Assembly (NCBI GenBank): GCA_009993605.1
Contig: JAACTB010000007.1
Span: forward strand, 835,333-899,332
Direction: 5' to 3'
DNA: 64,000 bases
From: Erythrobacter sp.
GTDB taxonomy: Bacteria; Pseudomonadota; Alphaproteobacteria; Sphingomonadales; Sphingomonadaceae
The position numbers were made by a program, and so were the translations under genes. The first letter of the stretch is position 1; each line of letters opens with the position of its first letter. This document shows positions 26,903-35,331 of the stretch, in pieces. The notes beneath the pieces are model-generated. The model was not told the origin of the DNA and made no database searches. It saw only the letters and a program-made list of their open reading frames with translations.

Positions 26903-28357
26903 ATGCCCGAGCGAAGCCGCTTCGCCCTCAGCGGCGCAACGCTGCTCAGCCTTGTCAGCCTAGCGCGCGTGGCGCTGCAATTCGCCGCTATTCCGCTGCT
27001 GGCGCGTCTGCTCGGCCTCTATCCTTATGGTTTGATGGCCGTGGCGATGCCCGTGATCCTGGTCGCCATGCAGGTAAGCGATTTCGGCCTGAGTTCCCTG
27101 CTTATCCGCCAGCGCAATCGAGCCGACGAAGATACCGGTTTCTGGATCGGAACGGTGATTTCGCTGTTTGTCAGCGTCGCGCTGATCGGCATCGCCTGGT
27201 TCGTCGGCGAGCGCATTCATCCAGAGGCCGGCCCCGTCATCCTGGGGATGGTGGCGATGCCATGGCTGACTTTGGCCATGGCGGTGCCGTTGGCGCGTCT
27301 AACGCGGGAAAACCGGCTCGGCATCATCGCGCTTGGCGACATGGCGGGTGCGGTGCTCGGCCTCGGCGTGGCGATCTACGGCGCGCTTGCCGATTGGGGC
27401 GTATGGTGCTTGGTCGCGCAACAGCTGGTTCTGCTCCTGGCTCGCGCCCTCACTTATCTCATCGCCACGCGGTACAGTCCGCGCTTCGCTTTCGATCGTC
27501 TGCGCTTTCGTGAACTGTTCGCAGGCGGCGCCAGCCTGACCGGATCGAACCTGTTCGCAACGGCCTCGCGCTCGCTCGACAATCTTCTGGTGGGGGTTCT
27601 GATCGGACCACGGCCCGCCGGCGCCTACACCATGACCTATCAGTTCGTGCGCCTTCCGGACACTGTGATCGGCGGGCCGATCTTCCTCTCGCTGACTGGC
27701 AGATTCGCGCGGTCCACGGATGCCTCGGACGAGGCTGAACCCGCGGAAAGCGCAGGCGTTCTTTTCGCCACGAAATTGCGAAGCCTCGCCTTCGTGATCG
27801 TACCGGCCATGGTCGGCCTCGCTCTCTTGGCCGAACCGGTGGTCGCCTTATTGCTCGGGCCGCAATGGGCAGGCGCGGACAAGATACTGGCAGCCCTATG
27901 CGGCGCCGGTCTGTTCCTGGCACTCGGCACGGTGAATCTGGCGGTCACGACCGGGATCGGCGCCTATCGCCTGCGCGCCGTGCAGAGCGCGGTACAGTTC
28001 GTGGCGGTGCTCGCCGCAGTTGCGATCGGCGCGATGTGGGATGTGGTGATAGTCGGCTGGGCGGTGTCCGCAGCCTATGCCCTGCAATTCGCGTGGGCTG
28101 CGATGGCGGTTTCGCGGCGACTCGGTGCGTCGGGTTTGGCGCCGCTGACAGCTTTGGCCATGCCCACGCTGGGTGCCGCGGCTTTGATCGCGAGTGTGCT
28201 GGCAGCGCGAGCATCCATCGATCTCGATATGGGACCGATTGCCGACATCGCGCTCTTCGGTACGATCGGAGCCGCTGCCTATGTGGCGACGATCGTCCTC
28301 GCGAGACGCCGTGCGATCAGGCAGGATCTGGCCGAGATCATGGCGCTTCTCAAATAG
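26903..28357 (+). CDS. Oligosaccharide flippase-family membrane protein
   Basis: 484 residues from the ATG at 26903, close to the family's normal length. In-frame ATGs at 26759 and 26711 would add a hydrophilic extension of 48-64 residues, and none of the three has a good ribosome site. About 12-14 helices are visible; GPRPAGAYTMTYQFVRLPDTVIG and LLGPQWAGADKILAAL resemble Wzx/polysaccharide-transport proteins. No glycosyltransferases lie beside it, so its substrate is open. Confidence 0.72.
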   Translation: MPERSRFALSGATLLSLVSLARVALQFAAIPLLARLLGLYPYGLMAVAMPVILVAMQVSDFGLSSLLIRQRNRADEDTGFWIGTVISLFVSVALIGIAWFVGERIHPEAGPVILGMVAMPWLTLAMAVPLARLTRENRLGIIALGDMAGAVLGLGVAIYGALADWGVWCLVAQQLVLLLARALTYLIATRYSPRFAFDRLRFRELFAGGASLTGSNLFATASRSLDNLLVGVLIGPRPAGAYTMTYQFVRLPDTVIGGPIFLSLTGRFARSTDASDEAEPAESAGVLFATKLRSLAFVIVPAMVGLALLAEPVVALLLGPQWAGADKILAALCGAGLFLALGTVNLAVTTGIGAYRLRAVQSAVQFVAVLAAVAIGAMWDVVIVGWAVSAAYALQFAWAAMAVSRRLGASGLAPLTALAMPTLGAAALIASVLAARASIDLDMGPIADIALFGTIGAAAYVATIVLARRRAIRQDLAEIMALLK

Positions 28358-28425
28358 CCGCAGGACGTCGGGAACCTGGTACCGATTTCCGCTCGCAGGT
28401 CGCGCCATTATCGCACCGATCGCTA

Positions 28426-29118
28426 TTAGGCCAAGGTCTCAGCCTTTCGTTTCGCATCGATATCCCGATGAAAACGTGGCGCGGTCTCGCCAGCATCGAG
28501 GTAGGCGAAGCCTTCAGCGATGCGAACCGGTGCATTTGGGCGAGCATACATTCGATCGACAAAGGCACGGCAATTCGGCGCGCTTTCAAGTTGATTTTCC
28601 GAGCCTGCCCAATCGAGCGTATAGGCAGCGTTGAAATCTGCCACGGTTTCCTCGTCGCCAACCAGGAACTCGCGCCCCTCCAGATGCGCCTCGAGCGGTT
28701 CGAGAAAGCGGCGGCAATCGCGATAGGCGAGCGCGATCTCGCTCTCGCTGCGCTCTTCTTCGGGATAGATCACTTGGTGAAGCCCGGCGCGCCAGAGCGG
28801 CTGCTCGATCTCGGTGACGAGGAAAAAGTTCCATTGGTTCACGGCCGCGCGCCCGGCCACATCGTTCGGCATGAAACGCCCGCCGCCATGTGCCTCGGCC
28901 AGGTGCAGCATGATGGCGATCGATTCCGACACGACGAGATCGCCATCGACCAGATAGGGGATCTTGCCGACGGGATTGAGCGATTTCACCGCGCGTGCGC
29001 TCTCCTCGTCGAAAGGGAAAATGCTCACGATCTCGCATTCGAGTTCAAATTCGTTGAGCACCCAGATTGGCCGGATGGCGCGAGTGGGCGGAACGCCGTA
29101 GAGTTTCAATCGGCTCAC
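28426..29118 (-). CDS. Glutathione S-transferase family protein
   Basis: 230 residues. Thioredoxin-like N domain (KLYGVPPTRAIRPIWVLNE) with the glutathione-contact loop NPVGKIPYLVDGD and ESIAIMLHLAEAH, then a helical C domain. No cysteine at the usual bacterial active-site position; T/R residues fill it. Last gene of a seven-gene cassette, with its start overlapping the stop of the two-domain VOC gene (ATGA). Convergent with the flippase gene. Confidence 0.8.
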   Translation of the reverse strand: MSRLKLYGVPPTRAIRPIWVLNEFELECEIVSIFPFDEESARAVKSLNPVGKIPYLVDGDLVVSESIAIMLHLAEAHGGGRFMPNDVAGRAAVNQWNFFLVTEIEQPLWRAGLHQVIYPEEERSESEIALAYRDCRRFLEPLEAHLEGREFLVGDEETVADFNAAYTLDWAGSENQLESAPNCRAFVDRMYARPNAPVRIAEGFAYLDAGETAPRFHRDIDAKRKAETLA

Positions 29119-29918
29119 GGATTGCGAGGTCCGACAATACCGAAAGCGACGCCCTGCGGATCTGTGCCGGTGGCCGAGAATTCGCCGCCTGGGATTTCAT
29201 CAGGACCTTGGTCGATCCGGCCACCGCCGTCCCGCGCTGCCTCTACCGCGCGATCGATGTCGTCGACGCCGATGTAGAAGGTCCAAATCGAATGGGGAGT
29301 CATCGGCGGACGACGCATGACGGCGCCGATCATATCTTCGGGATGGCGCCCGATGAAGGTGTAATCGCCCATCTCGCCCATCGACATCGTGCCGGTCTTT
29401 TCCCAGCCGAACACCTCGCCGAAAAGCGCGAGTGCCCCATCGGGATCGTCGCTCTGCAGATCATTCCAGCGGAAATGCTGCGCCTTTTCGTAATCGAAAA
29501 CGTCGCTCTTGGCGTCGGGATTATCGGCCGGCGGAATGGGTGTCATGACGTAGAGCGGCGCGCCCTGCCCGTCGGTGACGAGCGCCATGCGGCCCACACC
29601 CTCCATCGTCCGGTCGAGATGCACGGTGCCGCCTGCCGCCACGAACGCCTGCTTTGCCGCATCGACGTCGGCGACGTGCACATAGCCGTACCACGCGGGC
29701 CGGGCGCCGCCCTCCAGCATTTCCCGGGATAGGGCAAGGACGCCTCCCGCCATGCCGCCGTCGGAACGGCGGATCATGCGGTAGTCCATCCCGCCTTCGC
29801 CGGGATCGCGAGGGGCGATGTCCCAGCCGATCACCGCATCGTAAAATGTTTTGGCGGCATCGGGATCGGGCGTGATCAGCTCGTACCAGATGAAGGCACC
29901 GGTATCGGGGTCAGTCAT
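29115..29918 (-). CDS. VOC-family protein with two glyoxalase-type domains
   Basis: 267 residues from the ATG at 29918, preceded by AAGGAGAACGACG. Two beta-alpha-beta-beta-beta modules are evident. The first starts FIWYELITPDPDAAKTFYD and the second HFRWNDLQSDDPDGALALFGE; each ends in a metal-type segment. Similar proteins are annotated as glyoxalase-like or, in actinobacteria, hydroxylase-associated. Overlaps the GST genes on both sides (eight and four bases). Confidence 0.75.
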   Translation of the reverse strand: MTDPDTGAFIWYELITPDPDAAKTFYDAVIGWDIAPRDPGEGGMDYRMIRRSDGGMAGGVLALSREMLEGGARPAWYGYVHVADVDAAKQAFVAAGGTVHLDRTMEGVGRMALVTDGQGAPLYVMTPIPPADNPDAKSDVFDYEKAQHFRWNDLQSDDPDGALALFGEVFGWEKTGTMSMGEMGDYTFIGRHPEDMIGAVMRRPPMTPHSIWTFYIGVDDIDRAVEAARDGGGRIDQGPDEIPGGEFSATGTDPQGVAFGIVGPRNP

Positions 29919-30567
29919 CGTCGTTCTCCTTGCGTGTTTCGTCGGCCCTCGCGAAATGGGCCATCTGGTCGGCGTAGGCTTTCCGAAAGGCGGGCCGGCC
30001 AATCATCCGTTCGACATAGGCCTCGCTCGCGGGGCGATCGCCGCGCTTGCGGACGAGATCGACGCGCAGCACATCGGCCATGACGAGATCAGCCAAGGTG
30101 AAGCCGTCGCCCACCAGCCATTCGCGTGGCCCCAAAACTGTCTCCATCTGCGCCAGCCGATTGTCGAGCCAACCGGTGATGGCGGGCATGTCTTCCTTCG
30201 ACCATTGCAGCACGACCCAGGGCATGGTGACCATTTCGAGCGTGTTGAGCCCGGCGAAAATCCACTGGATCGTCTCGGCCCGGCCCTTCTCGTCCGGTGG
30301 TATCAGCGCCTCGCTCCTGCTGCCGAGATGGATTAGGCCCGCCCCGCTCTCGAAGAGGCTGATCGGACCATCCTCGAGCATCGGCACCTGGCCGAAGGGC
30401 TGGCGGTCGAGATGGTTGGTCTTGCGCCCGTCGAAAGGCACGGTGGCGATGCGGTAGGGAATGTCCGCCTCCTCGCACGCCCAGCGCAGGCGAATGTCGC
30501 GCACGAAACCGCGAGGGCCTTCGGGTACCCAGTCATAGGTCCAGATGGTGACGGGATCGGTGGGCAT
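29911..30567 (-). CDS. Glutathione S-transferase family protein
   Basis: 218 residues from the second of two adjacent ATGs (30567), which sits seven bases after AAGGAG; 30570 is the alternative. N-terminal thioredoxin fold with QPFGQVPMLEDGPISLFESGA, then a helical domain with REWLVGDGFTLADLVMADVL. The start WTYDWVPEGPRGFVRD places no Cys at the catalytic position. Part of the cassette; overlaps the downstream VOC gene by eight bases. Confidence 0.8.
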   Translation of the reverse strand: MPTDPVTIWTYDWVPEGPRGFVRDIRLRWACEEADIPYRIATVPFDGRKTNHLDRQPFGQVPMLEDGPISLFESGAGLIHLGSRSEALIPPDEKGRAETIQWIFAGLNTLEMVTMPWVVLQWSKEDMPAITGWLDNRLAQMETVLGPREWLVGDGFTLADLVMADVLRVDLVRKRGDRPASEAYVERMIGRPAFRKAYADQMAHFARADETRKENDDD

Positions 30568-30598
30568 CATCGTTCTCCTTCCAGTATCCGGGGCAGCC

Positions 30599-30961
30599 TC
30601 ACCACTGGTTGCGGCCATCGAGGTCGACGACCTTGACCGCGCTCCGGTCGAAATCGACGTCCATCCTAATATTGTAGCTGATTTTCTCGGCGCCCGGCTC
30701 GGGCTCGCTGTCCGGATCGGACCAGTCGGGCGATCGTCCGTGCGTCACCATGCCGCATGTCCCGCAACTGAAATGCGCGCCCTGGTTCGGAGCATATTCG
30801 ATCAGGTTGGCGGGATCGTTCGTCAGCGTTAAATCTTCCAGTGCGCTATAGGCCCATAGCGCGCCCACCTGGTCGCAATAGGTACAGTTGCAACGCGCGA
30901 TCTCGGTCGGCGTCGGCGCTTCGAACGCAACCGCACCGCAGTGGCAGCTTCCTTTCAGCAT
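30599..30961 (-). CDS. GFA-family (glutathione-dependent formaldehyde-activating-like) zinc protein
   Basis: 120 residues from the ATG at 30961 (GGAGAGATACC upstream). The two zinc sites of the Mss4-like/GFA fold are visible: GSCHCGAVAFE, CNCTYC and HFSCGTCG. GFA proteins bind glutathione adducts, though Gfa itself is not a proven formaldehyde catalyst. It sits between VOC and GST genes of the cassette, which supports a glutathione-linked role. Confidence 0.85.
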   Translation of the reverse strand: MLKGSCHCGAVAFEAPTPTEIARCNCTYCDQVGALWAYSALEDLTLTNDPANLIEYAPNQGAHFSCGTCGMVTHGRSPDWSDPDSEPEPGAEKISYNIRMDVDFDRSAVKVVDLDGRNQW

Positions 30962-30989
30962 GGTATCTCTCCGTGTAACTGAATCGGGA

Positions 30990-31337
30990 CTATTCGCCGC
31001 CCAGCAGATTGACGGTGTTGCCATCCGGGTCGGCGAGGGTGGCGATGCGTAGAGTGTCGAAGCCGGGCACCTTTTCGGGATCGCCGACGACGAACCCTTC
31101 GCGGCGCAGGCGGGCGATCTCGCTGTCCAGGTCCCCCACCCGGATTGAGACGATGTCGACCGCGCCCTGCCGAGGGTTGTCGAGCACCTGGAAGAGCACC
31201 GTATCGGTCAGATCCCATTCGCAGCAGCTCGGCATCGGGCGCCGGTCGGGCTCGCGTCCGATCAGCGTGGACCACCAGGCGCAGCCGGCGGCATGGTCCG
31301 TCACTCCGATCGAGACGAAGACCTGGGCGATCTGCAC
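30990..31337 (-). CDS. VOC-family glyoxalase-like protein
   Basis: 115 residues starting at a GTG (31337) five bases after the stop of the DUF1428 gene. One VOC module: QIAQVFVSIGVTDHAAGCAWW at the start and TLADPDGNTVNLLGG at the end, the usual last strand with the potential metal Glu replaced by Asn. May act on glutathione adducts or as a bleomycin-resistance-like binder. Confidence 0.75.
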   Translation of the reverse strand: MQIAQVFVSIGVTDHAAGCAWWSTLIGREPDRRPMPSCCEWDLTDTVLFQVLDNPRQGAVDIVSIRVGDLDSEIARLRREGFVVGDPEKVPGFDTLRIATLADPDGNTVNLLGGE

Positions 31338-31342
31338 GGGGG

Positions 31343-31708
31343 TTAGGCCCTTGCGTCGAAGATGGTTTCGAACCCGCCGAAGATCATGCGCTTGCCGTCG
31401 ACGCTGTCCATCATGTCGGCTTCCATGTTCTTCCAGCGGTCGTCGGTTTCCATTGCAGCCGTGCAGGCATCGTTGGTCGCCTTGTCGGGCCAGACGATCC
31501 AGCTGAACACAACGGTCTCATCGTTCTCCAACTTCACCGCACGCTTGAAATCGGTGATCTTGCCCTCGGGGACGTCGTCACCCCAGGTTTCCACCTGCGC
31601 CAGCGCGCCGTATTCCTTGAAAAGCGGCCAGCTTTTCTTCGCCGCTTGAAGATACACCTCCTTTTGGTCGGTCTTCACGGGCAGCAGAAATCCGGAAACA
31701 TAAGTCAT
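31343..31708 (-). CDS. DUF1428 family protein
   Basis: 121 residues from the ATG at 31708, with AGGAGAAGAACG before it. The run TYVSGFLLPVKTDQKEVYLQ at the N terminus and KRMIFGGFETIFD at the end are the family's hallmarks; the fold is a ferredoxin-like dimeric barrel. Function unknown. Commonly found beside glyoxalase and GST genes, as here. Confidence 0.85.
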   Translation of the reverse strand: MTYVSGFLLPVKTDQKEVYLQAAKKSWPLFKEYGALAQVETWGDDVPEGKITDFKRAVKLENDETVVFSWIVWPDKATNDACTAAMETDDRWKNMEADMMDSVDGKRMIFGGFETIFDARA

Positions 31709-31734
31709 CGTTCTTCTCCTCTTCATATGAACGG

Positions 31735-32148
31735 TCAGGTGGCAGCGGGCGGAGTCCAATCACTGTCCATCCACATCGTTTCCCAGGTATGACCGTCGGG
31801 ATCCTCGATTGCGCCACCGTAAAGGAAGCCCTGGTCCTCGATCTTGCGCGGCTCGCTACCGCCGGCATCCCTCGCGGCAGCGTGGAAGGCATCGACCGCC
31901 TGTCTGTCCTCGAAAGCCAGGCAGTTGAGCACCGCGCTGGTCGCGCGGGTGTCGGCGATCGGCTTGGCAGTGAAGGTCGCGTAGAACGCATGGCTGAGCA
32001 GCATCACGCTGATCGCGTCCGACCAGACCATCGCACTCACCTCTTCGTTGGAAAAGGCATCGTTCTTCTCGAAACCCAAGGCTTCGTAGAAGGCTGTCGA
32101 TCGTGCCACGTCGACCACCGGCAGGTTCACGTAGATCGCTCTCGTCAT
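31735..32148 (-). CDS. VOC-family protein
   Basis: 137 residues from the ATG at 32148 (GGAAAGGATGCCG upstream). Single VOC domain: IYVNLPVVDVARSTAFYEALG, AFYATFTAKPIADT and EDPDGHTWETMWMD, the PhnB/YdcJ-like subgroup. First gene of the cassette, divergent from the HxlR regulator across an 80-base region. Confidence 0.8.
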   Translation of the reverse strand: MTRAIYVNLPVVDVARSTAFYEALGFEKNDAFSNEEVSAMVWSDAISVMLLSHAFYATFTAKPIADTRATSAVLNCLAFEDRQAVDAFHAAARDAGGSEPRKIEDQGFLYGGAIEDPDGHTWETMWMDSDWTPPAAT

Positions 32149-32191
32149 CGGCATCCTTTCCAAGAAACGCGGGCGAGCCTGCGACTCGGCC

Positions 32192-32220
32192 TTGAAAAAA
32201 TTGGCCCAGAGAGTTACATA
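32192..32220 (+). promoter_or_regulatory. Candidate promoter of the HxlR-type gene
   Basis: TTGAAA at 32192-32197 and TACATA at 32215-32220 with a 17-base spacer. If correct, transcription would begin at or almost at the ATG (32229), and no ribosome site is visible before that ATG, so the message may be leaderless. Confidence 0.4.
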
Positions 32221-32228
32221 AAGCAACA

Positions 32229-32912
32229 ATGAAAGCACAAAAAGTAACCAGCTCGTCGCAGTCGACGCACGGTAGGTGGTATGGCGATGCATGCGGGACC
32301 GCTTTCGGCCTGGAGCTGTTGGGCGAGCGTTGGGCGTTATTGATCGTGCGCGAGCTGATGTTCGGCCCGCGCCGATTTTCCGACCTCAGGGACAGCCTGC
32401 CCGGCATTTCGGCGAAGGTGCTTACAGAGCGACTGGCGGGCTTGATGGACAATGGGGTGCTGACGCGTCGCAAGCTGCCACCGCCCGCTGCCGTGCAGGT
32501 CTATGAATTGACCCAATGGGGTTACCGCGCCGAACCGTTGATTCAGGAATTGGGGCGGTGGGCCGCAATGTCGGGCGCGCACGACCCTACGCTACCGCTG
32601 TCGCCGGTCAGTTTCATGCTTTCGCTGCGCACCATGTTCGACCCCGAAGCAGCGGGCAAATGGTCCACACGCATCGGCTTCCGTTTCCCCGATGTGGCCT
32701 TCACCGGCACAGTGGAGAACGGAGCGTTCACGGTGCTGCGCGAAGAACCCGATGGCGCCGCCGCGGTGTTCAGGACACCACAGGCCCCGCCGCTCGCCGC
32801 GATGGCTTACCTAGGAATGTCGGCAGCGGATGCCGGCGTGGAGGTGACGGGCGATCTCGAAGCCGCCCGACGCTTCTTGACACTGTTCAGTCTGCCGGAA
32901 CGGATTGGCTGA
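32229..32912 (+). CDS. HxlR-family regulator with C-terminal SCP2-like domain
   Basis: 227 residues. The winged helix-turn-helix (about residues 20-105) shows the HxlR pattern: CGTAFGLELLGERWALLIV, FGPRRFSDLRDSLPGIS, LTQWGYRAEP. The C-terminal half (about 125-227) resembles a sterol-carrier-protein-2-like fold (AGVEVTGDLEAARRFLTLF), a known fusion that may sense a small hydrophobic ligand. It is divergent from the GST/VOC/GFA/DUF1428 cassette and likely controls it. About 240 bases after the stop, up to tRNA-Ser, hold no gene that I can support. Confidence 0.82.
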   Translation: MKAQKVTSSSQSTHGRWYGDACGTAFGLELLGERWALLIVRELMFGPRRFSDLRDSLPGISAKVLTERLAGLMDNGVLTRRKLPPPAAVQVYELTQWGYRAEPLIQELGRWAAMSGAHDPTLPLSPVSFMLSLRTMFDPEAAGKWSTRIGFRFPDVAFTGTVENGAFTVLREEPDGAAAVFRTPQAPPLAAMAYLGMSAADAGVEVTGDLEAARRFLTLFSLPERIG

Positions 32913-33153
32913 ATTTGCTCGAGATTTTCGGGCAGGTAGTTCTAAGTATCCTTCATCCGATGTCCGTTTGCAGGCTTCATGTTCTGGTACGGAATGGCCA
33001 ACATCGATCGCGAATACGAAGTCCCGAAACGGGACCGGATTAGTTCTTAAATACGGCGGGATGATCCGCTCGTTACGGATCGAACTGCGAAGCCCGTCCA
33101 TTCCACCGCTTTTAGCGAGGTCTCTGAAACGAGCGACAATCGCTGGGCGGGGG

Positions 33154-33244
33154 TGGCGGAGCAGGAGGGATTCGAACCCTCGATACGGGGTTACCGTATA
33201 CACACTTTCCAGGCGTGCGCCTTCGACCACTCGGCCACTGCTCC
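33154..33244 (-). tRNA. tRNA-Ser (anticodon GGA)
   Basis: 91 bases on the minus strand. Acceptor GGAGCAG pairs with CTGCTCC, followed by encoded G-CCA. The D arm (TGGCCGAGTGG), anticodon loop CTGGAAA with anticodon GGA, a long class II variable arm (TACGG..CCGTA) and T arm GGTTCGAATCC are all present. Reads the serine codons UCC and UCU. Confidence 0.97.
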
Positions 33245-33375
33245 GCATTCCCGGCCTGCCTTTCATACAGGTGCCCGGACCGGGAAGGCGGCGCTCTAGC
33301 GGGCGCTGGGCGCGTGTGCAAGCCGCGGATGGTCGGGTCGCGGAATTGCCGCCGAGACGTCGGGCAGGTGCCCGC

Positions 33376-34056
33376 CTATAGGCCGATCGCGCCGCGCAGT
33401 CTTGTCAGCAGGTTCGGCGCATGGAGCGACGCCATCGCGGGATCGTCGGACCAGTCCATGGCTTCGCGTTCGGAGTTTAAGACCCCGACCGGCTCGCCCG
33501 CGAGCATCACCGGCAAGCCCATTTCGTAAGCTCTCAACCCATAGTCGAGCGCGGCGCGGGGTCCGGCGAGATCCGCGTTCAACAAGCCGAGCTCGGCATG
33601 GGCGGCGCGCGTCACCAACACCGCCTCTCCCGAAACGCTTGCGGCCATCTGCGGCACGCGATCGGCGCGCAGGAGATCGAGCGCGAGCGGATGGGCGGGA
33701 TCGCGCTGCACGAAGGCGCCGCCCACGGTCCGATCGCGCATGGGCGACAGGACGGCCCCCGCCATGACCAGCGGCTCGTGCGGGTCGGCCACCATCGCCG
33801 CATCCGCCAGCAGGCGGTCGAGTGCGCCGTGATCGAGTATCAAATTCTCCTCGATCCAGACGAAGGCATCATAATCGCGCTCGGTCGCGATCGCGGTCTG
33901 CCAGGCGCGGTTGAGCGTTTCGGCCCACTCGGTCCCGTGGGCGAGGAAGAGGTCTTCTTCCCCGAACCCGCGCTGTCCGGCCAGCGAGGCGAGGCAGGAT
34001 GCCGCACCTTCGGAGAGACGCGCGACGAGGATTGCGATGCGGGGAATGAGATCCAT
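33376..34056 (-). CDS. Glycosyltransferase family 2-like protein
   Basis: 226 residues from the ATG at 34056; an in-frame ATG at 34092 is possible. The layout follows short GT-A glycosyltransferases: NRAWQTAIATERDYDAFVWIEEN in the nucleotide-sugar region, then SGEAVLVTRAAHAELGLLN and DYGLRAYEMGLPVML. The canonical D-x-D is replaced by EEN, so activity is uncertain. Start lacks a clear ribosome site. Confidence 0.55.
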   Translation of the reverse strand: MDLIPRIAILVARLSEGAASCLASLAGQRGFGEEDLFLAHGTEWAETLNRAWQTAIATERDYDAFVWIEENLILDHGALDRLLADAAMVADPHEPLVMAGAVLSPMRDRTVGGAFVQRDPAHPLALDLLRADRVPQMAASVSGEAVLVTRAAHAELGLLNADLAGPRAALDYGLRAYEMGLPVMLAGEPVGVLNSEREAMDWSDDPAMASLHAPNLLTRLRGAIGL

Positions 34057-34121
34057 CGCATCCGAGCCTAGCCCAGCGATGCGCGCTTGCAAGTCGGGAT
34101 ATGCGTGGCAGGATGGCGGCC

Positions 34122-35324
34122 ATGATCCGAACCCTCACCGCCGTCCTGGCCACCCTCGCCCTGCCCTACCCCGCAATCGCTCAGGATGCTCCCAGTCCGA
34201 ACCAGCCCAGTCCTAATCAAATCGTCGCTGAGGCTTTAGCGGACGAATGGGTCGCGATTCCCGCCGAAGATATGCTGGTGATGGCGCTGGCCCCGGACCG
34301 GGACGGGGAGCCGCGAGAAGTCGTGATCCAGTTGATGCCCGAACCGTTCAGCCAGGGCTGGGTCGCCAATATCCGCACGCTCGCCCGCGCGGGCTGGTAT
34401 GACGGGATCAGCATCAACCGCGTTCAGGACAATTACGTCGTCCAGTGGGGCGATCCGAATTACGACAATCCGGAAGCGGAAGGCGCGGCCAAGCCGCTGC
34501 CGGAGGGGCTGAACGAGGTACCTGAGAGCGAGTATCAAGTCGACGTTGATACGCTTTCCGAGGCCGGCAAGACAAACCTTTCTGAGGTTTCGGCTGAAGA
34601 AGCCGCGCTCGATGTGGAAAACCTGCTAAACTCTCTTCTTTCGGCAGGTGCGCCTAGCGAAAGCGAAAAAATTGCGATGATCTCCATCCGCTCGACGCAG
34701 GCCCCCGGCGCGCCGGAGGGATGGCATCAGCGAGATAGTTACGCTGAGTGGGTTGAGTTCTGGCGAGGATGGCCGATTGCTAATACCGAGGTCGGCCAAT
34801 GGTTTGACGTTGCGGGCCAAGAAGTCACTGCTCCAGGTGTTCCGCGGCATGTCGCCTATGGTGAGGGCTATACACATGAAACCGAAGAAAGCTGGTTCTG
34901 GCCCGTCCATTGCTACGGAATGGTCGGCGTCGGGCGAGGCATGTCCCCCAACACCGGCTCGGGCGCCGAGCTTTACACCGTGATCGGTCATGCGCCGCGC
35001 CATCTCGATCGCAATATCGCGCTCGTGGGCCGGATCGTCTCGGGGATGGAGCACCTTTCCTCGCTGCCGCGCGGATCGGGCGCTTTGGGCTTCTACACCA
35101 GCGAGGAAGCGGACGAGCGCACGCCGATCCTTTCGATCCGCGTGGCGAGCGATCTGCCTGCCTCGGAGCAGCCCGAATTCGAATATCTCTCGACCGAAGG
35201 CGAGACTTTCGCCCGCTATGCCGAAGCGCGGGCCAATCGGCACGATCCGTTCTTCATCGTGCCTGCGGGCGGCGCGGATATCTGCAACCTCCCGGTACCG
35301 GTAAGAGCCACGCCCGCAGAATAG
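34122..35324 (+). CDS. Periplasmic peptidylprolyl isomerase (cyclophilin type) with a large insert
   Basis: 400 residues from the ATG at 34122. Signal peptide ends PYPAIA before QDA. Cyclophilin segments flank a long insert: WYDGISINRVQDNYVVQWGDP before, and CYGMVGVGRG, GAELYTVIGHAPRHLDRNIALVG and VSGMEHLSSLPRG after. Such sphingomonad proteins are usually about 300 residues. The region about residues 145-260 is longer than expected and its DNA (34561-34920) is about 57% GC by hand count against about 68% in the next 120 bases. Likely folds outer-membrane or exported proteins. Confidence 0.8.
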   Translation: MIRTLTAVLATLALPYPAIAQDAPSPNQPSPNQIVAEALADEWVAIPAEDMLVMALAPDRDGEPREVVIQLMPEPFSQGWVANIRTLARAGWYDGISINRVQDNYVVQWGDPNYDNPEAEGAAKPLPEGLNEVPESEYQVDVDTLSEAGKTNLSEVSAEEAALDVENLLNSLLSAGAPSESEKIAMISIRSTQAPGAPEGWHQRDSYAEWVEFWRGWPIANTEVGQWFDVAGQEVTAPGVPRHVAYGEGYTHETEESWFWPVHCYGMVGVGRGMSPNTGSGAELYTVIGHAPRHLDRNIALVGRIVSGMEHLSSLPRGSGALGFYTSEEADERTPILSIRVASDLPASEQPEFEYLSTEGETFARYAEARANRHDPFFIVPAGGADICNLPVPVRATPAE

Positions 35325-35331
35325 CGAGCGG

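Noticed and set aside
32913..33153. Possible gene between the HxlR regulator and tRNA-Ser
   Set aside because: Short open frames cross it and run through the tRNA gene on the wrong strand; none has a ribosome site or recognisable product.
33154..33375. Genomic island inserted at tRNA-Ser
   Set aside because: No integrase, no direct repeat of the tRNA 3' end and no marked composition change were seen on either side.
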